Shown: piece after piece, positions 56,575 through 64,000 of the stretch | Layout: the number at the start of each line of letters is the position of its first letter | How positions within the stretch are numbered: position 1 is the stretch's first letter | Source of the DNA: Sva-07 sp963707515 | GTDB lineage: Bacteria; Actinomycetota; Acidimicrobiia; Acidimicrobiales; Ilumatobacteraceae | Assembly: GCA_963707515.1 (NCBI GenBank) | Contig: CAVPQI010000001.1 | Location: forward strand, 1,798,001 to 1,862,000 | Reading direction: 5' to 3' | Length of the DNA: 64,000 nt | Position numbers and translations under genes: made by a program | Notes under the pieces: generated by a model | Database searches by the model: none | Seen by the model: the letters and a program-made list of their open reading frames with translations, nothing else | What the model was told of the DNA's origin: nothing

Positions 56575-58284
56575 GTGGACGCGGATCGCGATGCCCTGAT
56601 CTCCTACGTCCGCGACCACGTGATCGGCGGCGACGAGGTCCTCGACGGACCGTTCGGTCCGCGGCCGATCATCTACGCCGACTACACCGCCTCGGGCCGC
56701 TCGTTGACGTTCATCGAGGACTACATCCGCACCGTCGTCCTCCCGCTCTACGCCAACACCCACACCGAATCGTCGGGAACCGGACTGCAGACGACGCGGA
56801 TGCGCGAGGAGGCACGGGCGATCATCGCTCGGTGCGTCGGCGCCACCCGCGACGAGCACGCCGTGGTGTTCTGCGGCAGTGGGGCAACCCACGCGATCGC
56901 CAAATTGGTCGGGGTGCTCGGCCTGCGGGTGCCGTCGGCGTTCGACGACCGGTACCACGTCACCGCAACGATCCCCGCCGAGGAACGGCCGGTCGTGTTC
57001 ATCGGTCCGTACGAACACCACTCCAACGAACTGCCGTGGCGGGAGTCGATCGCCGACGTGGTGATCATCGATGAGGATGCCGACGGCCACGTCAGCCTCG
57101 ACCACCTCGAACGCGAGCTCATCGCGCACGCCGGACGCTCGACCCTGATCGGATCGTTCTCGGCAGCGTCGAACGTCACCGGCATCATCACCGACACCGT
57201 CGCCGTGTCGACGTTGCTTCACCGGCACGGTGCGCTGTCGTTGTGGGACTACGCCGCCGCCGCGCCGTACGTGCCGATCGACATGGGCTCGGCCGACGAC
57301 GGCAACCTCGCCTACAAGGACGCCATCTTCATCTCGCCGCACAAGCTGATCGGCGGTCCCGGCACTCCCGGCGTCCTCGTCGCCCGCCGCGCCCTGTTCT
57401 CCAACCGTGTGCCCGACGTGCCCGGCGGCGGCACCGTCCGGTACGTCAGTACCGCCGCCCACGACTACCACGCCGACATCGAACACCGCGAGGAGGCCGG
57501 CACCCCGGCGATCGTCGAGTCGATCCGTGCCGGACTCGTGTTCCAGCTCAAGGAGGCCGTCGGCGCCGAGGTCATCGAGCGGCGAGAGTCGGCGTTCGTC
57601 CGGCGGGCGATCGCTTCGTGGGAGCAGAACGCGCGAATCGACGTGCTCGGCAGTCACGCCGCGGATCGGCTGTCGATCGTCTCGTTCGTCGTCCGTCACG
57701 GCGACGGCGACCGCTTCTTGCATCACAACTTCGTCGTCGCCGTGCTGAACGACGTCTTCGGCATCCAGGCGCGCGGTGGCTGTTCGTGCGCCGGGCCGTA
57801 CGGCCACCGGCTCTTGGGGATCGACCTCGAGCGCTCCCACGAGTTCCAGCGCGAGATCAACCGCGGGTGCGAAGGCATCAAGCCCGGCTGGGTGCGGTTG
57901 AACTTCAACTACTTCATCGACGACGCCACGTTCGATTACCTCGTCGAGGCCGTGCACCTCGTCGCCTCGCACGGTGCGGCGCTGCTGGGCAGCTACGACT
58001 TCGATCCCGACAGCGGTCTCTGGCACCACCGCGGCCACTCGTCCGGCCCGGCGATGCGCCTCGACGAGATCTCCTACGAGACCGGTGCGATGCGCTTCGA
58101 CAACCGGCGGCGCCGTGATCGCATCGACCTCGCCCGTCACCTCGCCGACGCCGCGGCGTTGTTCGCCGACGCTGCCGCGGCCGGCGACACGCGCCCTCGA
58201 CCGGTCACCAACGACGACTTCGAGCAGCTCCGCTGGTTCCCGTATGCCGACGAGCTGGCCCCGCCCGGGCCGGGCGGCGGCTGA
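56575..58284 (+). CDS. Class V PLP aminotransferase (cysteine desulfurase-like)
   Basis: The 569-residue protein is of fold type I. It has IIYADYTASGRSLTFIEDYI, NTHTESSGTGLQTTRMREEA, FCGSGATHAIAKLVG, GPYEHHSNELPWRES, LWDYAAAAPYVPIDM and the PLP lysine in ISPHKLIGGPGTPG. A Cys-rich loop RGGCSCAGPYGHRL is near the place of the desulfurase catalytic Cys. It is 150 residues longer than NifS/SufS, with an extra C-terminal region. The GTG start follows TTCACT by 6 nt. Desulfurase or lyase activity is uncertain. Confidence 0.85.
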   Translation: MDADRDALISYVRDHVIGGDEVLDGPFGPRPIIYADYTASGRSLTFIEDYIRTVVLPLYANTHTESSGTGLQTTRMREEARAIIARCVGATRDEHAVVFCGSGATHAIAKLVGVLGLRVPSAFDDRYHVTATIPAEERPVVFIGPYEHHSNELPWRESIADVVIIDEDADGHVSLDHLERELIAHAGRSTLIGSFSAASNVTGIITDTVAVSTLLHRHGALSLWDYAAAAPYVPIDMGSADDGNLAYKDAIFISPHKLIGGPGTPGVLVARRALFSNRVPDVPGGGTVRYVSTAAHDYHADIEHREEAGTPAIVESIRAGLVFQLKEAVGAEVIERRESAFVRRAIASWEQNARIDVLGSHAADRLSIVSFVVRHGDGDRFLHHNFVVAVLNDVFGIQARGGCSCAGPYGHRLLGIDLERSHEFQREINRGCEGIKPGWVRLNFNYFIDDATFDYLVEAVHLVASHGAALLGSYDFDPDSGLWHHRGHSSGPAMRLDEISYETGAMRFDNRRRRDRIDLARHLADAAALFADAAAAGDTRPRPVTNDDFEQLRWFPYADELAPPGPGGG

Positions 58285-58314
58285 CCGCGCCGTCACGAAA
58301 CCGTCACATTCCGT

Positions 58315-58320
58315 TAGGCT
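58315..58320 (+). promoter_or_regulatory. -10 box TAGGCT, near-leaderless
   Basis: TAGGCT ends 9 nt before the M23 gene ATG. Two CGTCAC repeats lie upstream at 58291-58308. Confidence 0.45.
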
Positions 58321-58329
58321 CCCGGCCTC

Positions 58330-59601
58330 ATGCCCTCGACCCTGACGACTCGGAATCGGACCACGAGCCGTCGCCGAGCCGTCGCCTTCGTGGTCGCCCT
58401 GCTGTGCCTCGCCCCGCTGACCATCGGCGCCCCAGCCGGCGCGCAGTCCGCGGATCCGGCCGCCGCGCAGGCGGCGCGAGAGATCCAAGCGGCACGCGAC
58501 CGAGCCAACGCAGCCGCCCAAGCGATGTTCGATGCCGAATCACGCCTCGACGAGCTCGACGGCCAGATCGCCGATGCCGAGAAGGAGCTGGCCGAGGTCG
58601 AAGCCCAGGCCAGCACCATGCGGTCCAGCCTCCAGCAGGACGCCCAACGCAGCTTCGTCAACTCCGGAGCCGCGATCCCGCTGTTGATCGACCTCGACCA
58701 GGCCAACGACACGATCACCGCCAACCGCCTCGCCTCGGTTGCCCGCGGGGCGGCAGCCGTCGAGCTCGACGACTTCGACGCGGTGATGAAGGAAGTCGCC
58801 GACAAGCGCCAGGCACTCGAGCGGCAAGAGGAGCGCACCAGCGCCGCCCGCGACGAGTACGAGCGGTTGCAGGAGGAGGCCGAGGCCGAGGTGGTCCGCC
58901 TCGCCGAGGTCGAACAGCAGCGCTTGAAGGACGTCGCCGTCCAGCGCGAGCTCGAGCGGCAGCGGCAGGCCAAGTTGGCCGAAGAGCGCGCCGCCGCCGA
59001 AGCCGAAGCGGCACGTCTCGCTGCCGCCACGACGACCGTCGCCCCGGCGACGAACAACAACGTCGCCAACATGGCACCGTCGACATCCGGCAACGGCAGC
59101 AACGGGAACAGTGGCAGCAACGGCGGCGGCGGTGCTGCCCCGGCCCCGGCTCCCGCACCCGCACCCGCACCGCAGCCGGCACCCGCACCGCCGAGCCCGC
59201 CGCCGTCGAACGCCGGCGCCGGGATCGTCTGCCCGGTCGCCGGGCCGCGGGCCTTCGCCGACACCTGGGGCGCCGGACGCTCCGGCGGCCGCAGCCACGA
59301 GGGCGTCGACATGATGTCGCCGGGCGGCACACCGCTGGTCGCCGTCGAGTCGGGCTCGGTGCAGTTCAAGACGACGCGCCTCGGCGGCAACTCGGTGTGG
59401 CTCAACGGCGCCAGCGGCACCCGCTACTTCTACGCCCACCTGAGTGGCTGGGAGGGCTCGAGCCGCGGGGTCAGCCAGGGCGAGGTCATCGGCTACGTCG
59501 GACGGACCGGCAACACCACCGCCAACCACCTCCACTTCGAGATCCACCCCGGCGGCGGCCGCGCCGTCAACCCGTACCCGTACGTCCGCGCCGTCTGCTG
59601 A
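58330..59601 (+). CDS. Secreted M23 peptidase with N-terminal coiled coil
   Basis: The 423-residue protein has a signal peptide (cut near AGA-Q, residue 38), a long coiled coil at about 45-235, a Gly/Ser/Pro/Ala linker and an M23 LytM domain. Zinc ligands are in GGRSHEGVDMMSP and NHLHFEIHPGG. This resembles EnvC/NlpD- or RipA-type wall hydrolases with a regulatory coil. It should cut peptidoglycan crosslinks or activate amidases outside the cell. Confidence 0.92.
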   Translation: MPSTLTTRNRTTSRRRAVAFVVALLCLAPLTIGAPAGAQSADPAAAQAAREIQAARDRANAAAQAMFDAESRLDELDGQIADAEKELAEVEAQASTMRSSLQQDAQRSFVNSGAAIPLLIDLDQANDTITANRLASVARGAAAVELDDFDAVMKEVADKRQALERQEERTSAARDEYERLQEEAEAEVVRLAEVEQQRLKDVAVQRELERQRQAKLAEERAAAEAEAARLAAATTTVAPATNNNVANMAPSTSGNGSNGNSGSNGGGGAAPAPAPAPAPAPQPAPAPPSPPPSNAGAGIVCPVAGPRAFADTWGAGRSGGRSHEGVDMMSPGGTPLVAVESGSVQFKTTRLGGNSVWLNGASGTRYFYAHLSGWEGSSRGVSQGEVIGYVGRTGNTTANHLHFEIHPGGGRAVNPYPYVRAVC

Positions 59602-59610
59602 CCGCGCCCC

Positions 59611-59674
59611 GGCCCTCCCACCCGGCCCTCCACCCGGCCCTCCCACCCGGCCCTCCCACCCGGCCCTCCCACCC
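59611..59674. repeat. 13-bp minisatellite GGCCCTCCCACCC, five units
   Basis: Five units run in tandem between two convergent genes; the second has lost one C. The tract ends 8 bp before the stop of the minus-strand gene. Confidence 0.85.
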
Positions 59675-59682
59675 GGCCCGGG

Positions 59683-60348
59683 TCAGGCGATGGGATAGCT
59701 GAGCAGCTGGGCGCCGGCGAACGCCAGCGTGCAGGTGGCCGCGGCGAGGAGGATCAGCTTCGTGAAGCGGGTGCGGAACGACGCCGTGATGCCGGCAAAG
59801 AACAGCGCCGCGGCGAAGAACAGCGTCAGCAGCACGTAGTCGTCAGCGTTGGCGCCCGCCTCGATCCCCCGCTCGGCAGCGGCGGCGGCAAGCTCGTCCG
59901 ACTCGAACGAGGGAGCGAAGAGGTCGTCCATGTACGCCTCGTCCTCGAGCAGGTTGGTCGGTGTGCGGCCGGCCGCGATCTCGGCTTCCCACCGTTCGAG
60001 CTCCGGCAGGAAGTCCGGCCGGATGAGCGTCGACCGGAGGAACTGCTGCAGGTTGACGTTGTCGTCGGCCACCGCCTGGGCGTACTGGCTCACCGATGAT
60101 GCGTCATAGGTGACGATCTGGGTGGCCAGTGCGTAGTCGCGAGAGGCGTCGAGGCGGTGGCTCGCAGACTGCCTCGCCTCGTCGGTCTCGACGCTGTTCC
60201 AGCGCGTCACCTGGTACGCCGACCAGGCCGAGGCGACCGTCGCCAGGCCGAGCAACAACACCGTCGCCACCTCGAGGATCCGGTGGGCCGGCGGCGGCGT
60301 ACGGGGAGTCCGACCATTGGGTGAGGACGCCCACGGCGAGTCGCTCAC
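59683..60348 (-). CDS. Membrane protein with DUF4337-like layout
   Basis: The 221-residue product has one N-terminal membrane segment (about 26-46), a helical extracytoplasmic or cytoplasmic middle (residues 50-160), and two C-terminal segments (VLLTLFFAAALFFAGITASF, LILLAAATCTLAFAGAQLL). The arrangement resembles DUF4337-type proteins of unknown function. Its ATG overlaps the SPFH stop by four bases, so the two are translationally coupled and perhaps form a membrane complex. Confidence 0.7.
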   Translation of the reverse strand: MSDSPWASSPNGRTPRTPPPAHRILEVATVLLLGLATVASAWSAYQVTRWNSVETDEARQSASHRLDASRDYALATQIVTYDASSVSQYAQAVADDNVNLQQFLRSTLIRPDFLPELERWEAEIAAGRTPTNLLEDEAYMDDLFAPSFESDELAAAAAERGIEAGANADDYVLLTLFFAAALFFAGITASFRTRFTKLILLAAATCTLAFAGAQLLSYPIA

Positions 60349-61268
60349 GGTGCCGCGTCCGGGTTCAGCGCCTCGGTGGTCGCCTGCTCCGTCGCCGCGG
60401 CGTCGAACGTCGCCTCCTCGACGTGATGGTCGATCGAAGCGGGCTGCCCGAGCGACGCCGTCAACGCGGCCGGGATCGGCCGGTCACCGTCCCAGCGGTG
60501 GACGATGTCCTGCCACGTCTCGATCTGGCGGTAGCGCAGCGGGAGGTCGGGATCGATGCCCAACTGTTCGACGAGCGCGGCGTCGTTCTCGAGCCGCGCC
60601 CGGCGCACCGCAGCGAGTGATTGCTCGCGGATCAGCTCGGCGTCGGCGCGCGCCGTCGCCTGGATCACCTCGCCGGTCTCACCGAGGTCGACCTGGCGCA
60701 ACGTGAACGACGTGAGCACGAACCCGACGTCGCCCAGGGCTGCGGCCAGCGACTCGGTCAACCGGCGTTCGAGGGCCGGGTACCCGTCGCCGTACACGTC
60801 GTCCACGCTCAGTTGGGCACCGGTGAACGTCGCCAGCACGGCGCGGCGGGTGGCGTCGCGTATCGCCGGCCACAGCCCATCCGGGCCGAACTTCTCGTGC
60901 ACCTCGCGCAACCGGTCCGCGTCGAGCTGGCAGCGGACGGTGTAGCTGACCTCGGCGAGCGCCCGGTCGTGGAGGTGGACGCGAACCGGATCGTCCGAGA
61001 ACTCGACCCGCGGATCGAGCGCCGGTCGACCACCCGCCACCAGCGCGAGTTCGCGCGAGGGATAGACCTGGATCGTCGCCTTACGCCACGGTTGGATGAA
61101 ATGGCGCCCCGGTTCGGCGGCCCGTTGCGTGGCCCTGCCGTGGCGGAGGACCAGCGCCAGGGTGCCCGGCTCGACGAGGAACGACGTCTCCAAGAGGACG
61201 ATCCAGACGACGAAGAGGACGACCACCACGGCCACCACGACCGAGATCCAGACTGCCGCGTCCATCAC
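60345..61268 (-). CDS. SPFH/band 7 domain protein
   Basis: The 307-residue protein has an N-terminal membrane anchor (about 7-28) and an SPFH domain (VEPGTLALVLRHGRATQRA, AEVSYTVRCQLDADRLREVH, VLTSFTLRQVDLGETGEVIQA) with a helical region RADAELIREQSLAAVRRARLEN. SPFH proteins scaffold membrane microdomains and proteases. A GTG and an ATG are adjacent at the start; the upstream one is used. Confidence 0.88.
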   Translation of the reverse strand: MMDAAVWISVVVAVVVVLFVVWIVLLETSFLVEPGTLALVLRHGRATQRAAEPGRHFIQPWRKATIQVYPSRELALVAGGRPALDPRVEFSDDPVRVHLHDRALAEVSYTVRCQLDADRLREVHEKFGPDGLWPAIRDATRRAVLATFTGAQLSVDDVYGDGYPALERRLTESLAAALGDVGFVLTSFTLRQVDLGETGEVIQATARADAELIREQSLAAVRRARLENDAALVEQLGIDPDLPLRYRQIETWQDIVHRWDGDRPIPAALTASLGQPASIDHHVEEATFDAAATEQATTEALNPDAAP

Positions 61269-61363
61269 CGGCCCCCGGGATCGACGGTGGGCGAGGACGC
61301 AGCAGGCGGTCGCACGGTCGCGACAGTACCGCCCTGCTCAAGCGGTGTCGTCCGTGGCGAGGA

Positions 61364-61573
61364 TCAGCCGTCGCCGTCGGTCTCGGAGTCGATGTTCTCC
61401 TCGATGTCTTCGGCCCCGTCGTCGATCTGGTCGTCGACGCCGTCGAGCGGGTTGTCGATGTCGTCGTCGTTGCCATCGTCGTCACTGCACGCTGCGGCGC
61501 CGAGCGACAACACCGCCACCGCGGATGCGGCGACGAGCTTGCGGGTCAACGAGGTGGAGCTGCGTGTGATCAT
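61364..61573 (-). CDS. Small acidic lipoprotein
   Basis: The 69-residue product has a basic n-region, hydrophobic core KLVAASAVAVLSLGAAAC with lipobox GAAAC, and a mature part of about 36 residues that is almost all Asp, Glu, Asn and Gly. The start overlaps the otsA stop (ATGA). No family is recognised; it would be an anionic peptide on the outer face of the membrane. Confidence 0.7.
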   Translation of the reverse strand: MITRSSTSLTRKLVAASAVAVLSLGAAACSDDDGNDDDIDNPLDGVDDQIDDGAEDIEENIDSETDGDG

Positions 61574-62964
61574 GGCGCCCGGGTACCCGAGCCCGCGCCG
61601 GGCGAAACGGCGGCGGCACGGGCGAGCAGTCGCGTGCGGAAGTCGTTCGACCACGACGCCGCCGTCCAGGCGCGGACGCGCTCCGCTCGGCGCGCGGCCC
61701 ACGCTCGGCGCGTCGCCTCGTCGAGGTGCAACGCCTCCAGCACCCCGTCGGCAACCGACGCCGGATCACCACCGTCGACGAGCACCGATCCGTCACCGAG
61801 CTCGCCGGCCGCACCGGCACCGCGTCCGAGCACGAGGACCCCGCCGTGCGCCTCGTTGAGGATCGAGAACTCCTTGGCGACGAGGTTCATGCCGTCGCGC
61901 ACGGGCGTGACGAGGGCAATGTCGGCCGACGCCAACAGTGCCGCCACGAGCCGGCGATCCACCGACTCGCTGATCAGTCGCACCGGCGGCGTGCCGTCGG
62001 CGCGCACCCAATCGGCACCGACCTGATGCGCCAGGCGCTCCGTGTCCAGCCCCAGATGGCGGTAGGTGGACAGGGCGGTGCGACTCGGCTGGGCGATCTG
62101 CACCAGGTCGACGGCCTCGGGGTCGACGAGCCGGTGGCGGAACACCCGGTCGAGGGCCAACAGCCGCTCGGTGATGCCCTTGGTGTAGTCCATGCGGTCG
62201 ACGCCGACGATCAGCGTGCGACCCGAGCGGACGACCCCGAGACGGTCGAGGAGCAGGTCGGCCACCGGCGTGGTCGCGGAGGTGCTCAGTGCATCCGGAT
62301 CGATCGACACGGGCGAGACGACGATCCGCGACGACGTCGCTTCGCCGAGCAGGGCGGCCATCGCCTGGCGATCGCCGGGTGTCTGCAATCCGATCAGGTG
62401 CGGTGCCCGCAAGGCGATCCGGATCTCGTCGGCGACCGGCAGCTCACCGACCGCCCGGTCGTCGAACGGGGTGTGGATCGACAGGCCGATGGTGACGTCG
62501 GAGCGCCGGGCGGCGAGCGCGGCCGGGAGCAGCAACAGGTGGAAGTCGTGGATCCAGACCGTCGCACCGGGGGGCACACGGGCGGCGACGTTGTCGGCGA
62601 ACTGCTCGTTGAAGGTGACGTAGTCGTCCCACCAGTGATCGTGCCATCGCACCCGGTCGGACATGCCGTGGAGCGCCGGCCACAGGGTCGAGTTGGCCAT
62701 CCCGCCGATCGCTCGATCGGCGACGTCGGGTGCGATCTCGACCTGGAACAGTGGGCCGTGCGACCACGTCGGCAGATTGCCGTCGCCACCGACCGCCGCC
62801 GCCGAGCCGAACCAACCGATACCGCCGCGCCGGACGAGCGTGTCGAGCGCCGTGACGAGGCCGCCAGGTGCGCGGTGCCAGCCCTCGCCGGGTGCCCACG
62901 AGACCGGGAGCCGATTGGCGACCAGGTGCAGCTCGGGAATCGTGGTGTCGGACCGGTGCGCCAT
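61570..62964 (-). CDS. otsA: Trehalose-6-phosphate synthase OtsA
   Basis: The 464-residue GT20 enzyme makes trehalose-6-phosphate from UDP/ADP-glucose and glucose-6-phosphate. Motifs are LVANRLPVSW, VWIHDFHLLLLPAAL, GVDRMDYTKGITERL, TPVRDGMNLVAKEF and LNEAHGGVLVLG. No phosphatase (OtsB) domain is fused, and otsB is not seen beside it. The small lipoprotein gene follows with overlap. Confidence 0.95.
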   Translation of the reverse strand: MAHRSDTTIPELHLVANRLPVSWAPGEGWHRAPGGLVTALDTLVRRGGIGWFGSAAAVGGDGNLPTWSHGPLFQVEIAPDVADRAIGGMANSTLWPALHGMSDRVRWHDHWWDDYVTFNEQFADNVAARVPPGATVWIHDFHLLLLPAALAARRSDVTIGLSIHTPFDDRAVGELPVADEIRIALRAPHLIGLQTPGDRQAMAALLGEATSSRIVVSPVSIDPDALSTSATTPVADLLLDRLGVVRSGRTLIVGVDRMDYTKGITERLLALDRVFRHRLVDPEAVDLVQIAQPSRTALSTYRHLGLDTERLAHQVGADWVRADGTPPVRLISESVDRRLVAALLASADIALVTPVRDGMNLVAKEFSILNEAHGGVLVLGRGAGAAGELGDGSVLVDGGDPASVADGVLEALHLDEATRRAWAARRAERVRAWTAASWSNDFRTRLLARAAAVSPGAGSGTRAP

Positions 62965-63051
62965 ACGCAGAGCCCGACCTACCCGGGGTCCGGGGGCGAC
63001 CAAACCGTGCCGTGCGTCGCTGCGCCCGCCGCCACGGTTCGGCGGGTCCGA

Positions 63052-64000
63052 TCAGCCTCCGTCGACGAGCTCGTTGCGCAGCGGCTCACCGCGATGGAAG
63101 CGGGCCAGGTTGTCGATGAAGATCTCGACGACCCGCTGACCGGTGCCGCGGCTCGATCCCGAGCTGTGCGGGGTGATGATCACGTTCGGCAGGTCCCACA
63201 GATCGTCGGCGGCGGGCAGCGGTTCGGGGTCGAACACATCGAGGCCGGCACCGCCGAGACGGCCCGAGGCCAACGCCGCGGTGAGTGCCGCCTGGTCGAC
63301 GAGCTCGCCACGCCCGACGTTGACGAACAGCGCCCCGTCGGGCATCGCGGCGATCACGTCGGCGGACACGAGGTTGCGCGTCTCGTCGGTCAACGGCACG
63401 GCGAGGACGAGCGCATCATGGGTGGCGGCGACATCGAGCATCTCGTCGAGCGGACGGACCGCGCACGGCTCGTCGCCGCGGGCGCGGCGACGGACGATCG
63501 TCGGCCGCATGCCCAGTGCCGTCGTCAGGCGGACCACCTCGGCGCCGATCGGGCCGTACCCGACCACGGCGATGCTCCGGCCGCGCAGCTCGACGAACGG
63601 CTCGGGAGCCCATTCGTGGGCTGCCTGGGCACGCAGCAGTCGCGGCAGGTCGCGGCTCAGGGCGAGGAGGTACATCAACACGGTCGCGGCGATCGGCGGG
63701 GCGCTGGCCCCCGACGACGTGGTGACGCGGACCCCACGGTCGAGGAACATGCCGAACACCGGGCTGTCGACGCCGGCCGACATCGAGTGCAGCCACCGCA
63801 GGTTCGGCGCATCGAGCGCCACCCGCATGAACGCCGCGGCCCGCTCGGGCCAGGCGTCGCTGGAGAAGAAGGCGACGGTCAGCCGCTCGACGTCCTCCGG
63901 GGCAACCGCTTCGCCCGGACGCAGGGGGACGACGTCGACGCCGGGAGCGGCGGCGCGGATCGCCTCACCGTGGGCGTCGAGGATCGTGTCGGTGCAGAAG
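63052..64000 (-). CDS. D-2-hydroxyacid dehydrogenase, N-terminus cut by window edge
   Basis: The frame runs open to the right edge; 315 codons are visible. The NAD-binding motif VVGYGPIGAEVVRL, the catalytic Arg in NVGRGELVD, Glu near DVFDPEPLP and His in ITPHSSGSSRG fit the family. The visible N-terminal part FCTDTILDAHGEAIRAAAPG belongs to the catalytic domain. An internal ATG at 63828 is not the start because the domain continues upstream. The substrate is unknown. Confidence 0.9.
   Translation of the reverse strand, partial: FCTDTILDAHGEAIRAAAPGVDVVPLRPGEAVAPEDVERLTVAFFSSDAWPERAAAFMRVALDAPNLRWLHSMSAGVDSPVFGMFLDRGVRVTTSSGASAPPIAATVLMYLLALSRDLPRLLRAQAAHEWAPEPFVELRGRSIAVVGYGPIGAEVVRLTTALGMRPTIVRRRARGDEPCAVRPLDEMLDVAATHDALVLAVPLTDETRNLVSADVIAAMPDGALFVNVGRGELVDQAALTAALASGRLGGAGLDVFDPEPLPAADDLWDLPNVIITPHSSGSSRGTGQRVVEIFIDNLARFHRGEPLRNELVDGG

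Overview
The window is 64 kb of uniformly high-GC (about 70%) DNA with strong actinobacterial character: G/C-ending codons, GTG starts, SARP-type (BTAD) regulators, an actinobacterial-style roadblock/small-GTPase cassette, trehalose synthase, and many genes whose start codon sits only 6-9 nt after a TANNNT box (leaderless transcription). Type IV pilus genes plus the general style suggest the class Acidimicrobiia, perhaps near Ilumatobacter; that placement is an impression, not a search result. No rRNA, CRISPR array, transposase, integrase or replication origin was seen.

Layout. 0-5.3 kb: a membrane LysM/BTAD protein, 47-nt palindromic repeats, a fructosamine-kinase-family gene and a decayed copy of its 3' half. 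5.3-13.7 kb: core type IV pilus genes (pilA, pilT, pilD, pilC, pilB and a coiled-coil gene before pilB) with a DUF429 gene. 13.9-18.4 kb: a 5'-3' exonuclease, tRNA-Ser(GGA) fused end to start with tadA, an overlapping roadblock/GTPase/acidic-protein operon, and tRNA-Ser(CGA). 18.4-27 kb: a lipoprotein peptidase, an ABC exporter, and a three-gene minor-pilin operon whose middle member carries a von Willebrand A domain. 27-35.4 kb: an aminotransferase/CoA-transferase pair, msrA, an ABC-2 exporter operon, a GNAT gene and a transaminase/omega-amidase-like operon. 35.4-45.6 kb: a diguanylate cyclase, tRNA-Arg, a LysM/lytic-transglycosylase protein, a DUF4157 plus ADP-ribosyltransferase toxin-like protein divergent from a large SARP-ATPase regulator, two more tRNA-Ser genes and a beta-helix lipoprotein. 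46-64 kb: SulP transporter, FUSC exporter with a divergent TetR gene and paired operators, folate-related genes, a P-type ATPase, a class V aminotransferase, an M23 peptidase, an SPFH protein, otsA and a truncated D-2-hydroxyacid dehydrogenase.

How the parts may fit. PilB/PilC/PilT/PilD/PilA with the minor pilins would make a type IV pilus whose tip could display the VWA protein; the roadblock/GTPase cassette and the GGDEF protein are plausible regulators. The DUF4157-ART protein is the best candidate for an exported toxin; no contractile-injection genes are in view.

A caution applies throughout. Genes at 5.3-12.5, 20.1-26.9 and 33.4-35.4 kb are broken by many frameshifts that are nearly all single-base insertions, while the genes between are intact. 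About forty could be undone by removing one base each. This looks like residual long-read consensus error, so these genes are annotated as full-length but frameshifted in this sequence. Residue positions in intact genes are counted from the translation; in frameshifted genes they are approximate.
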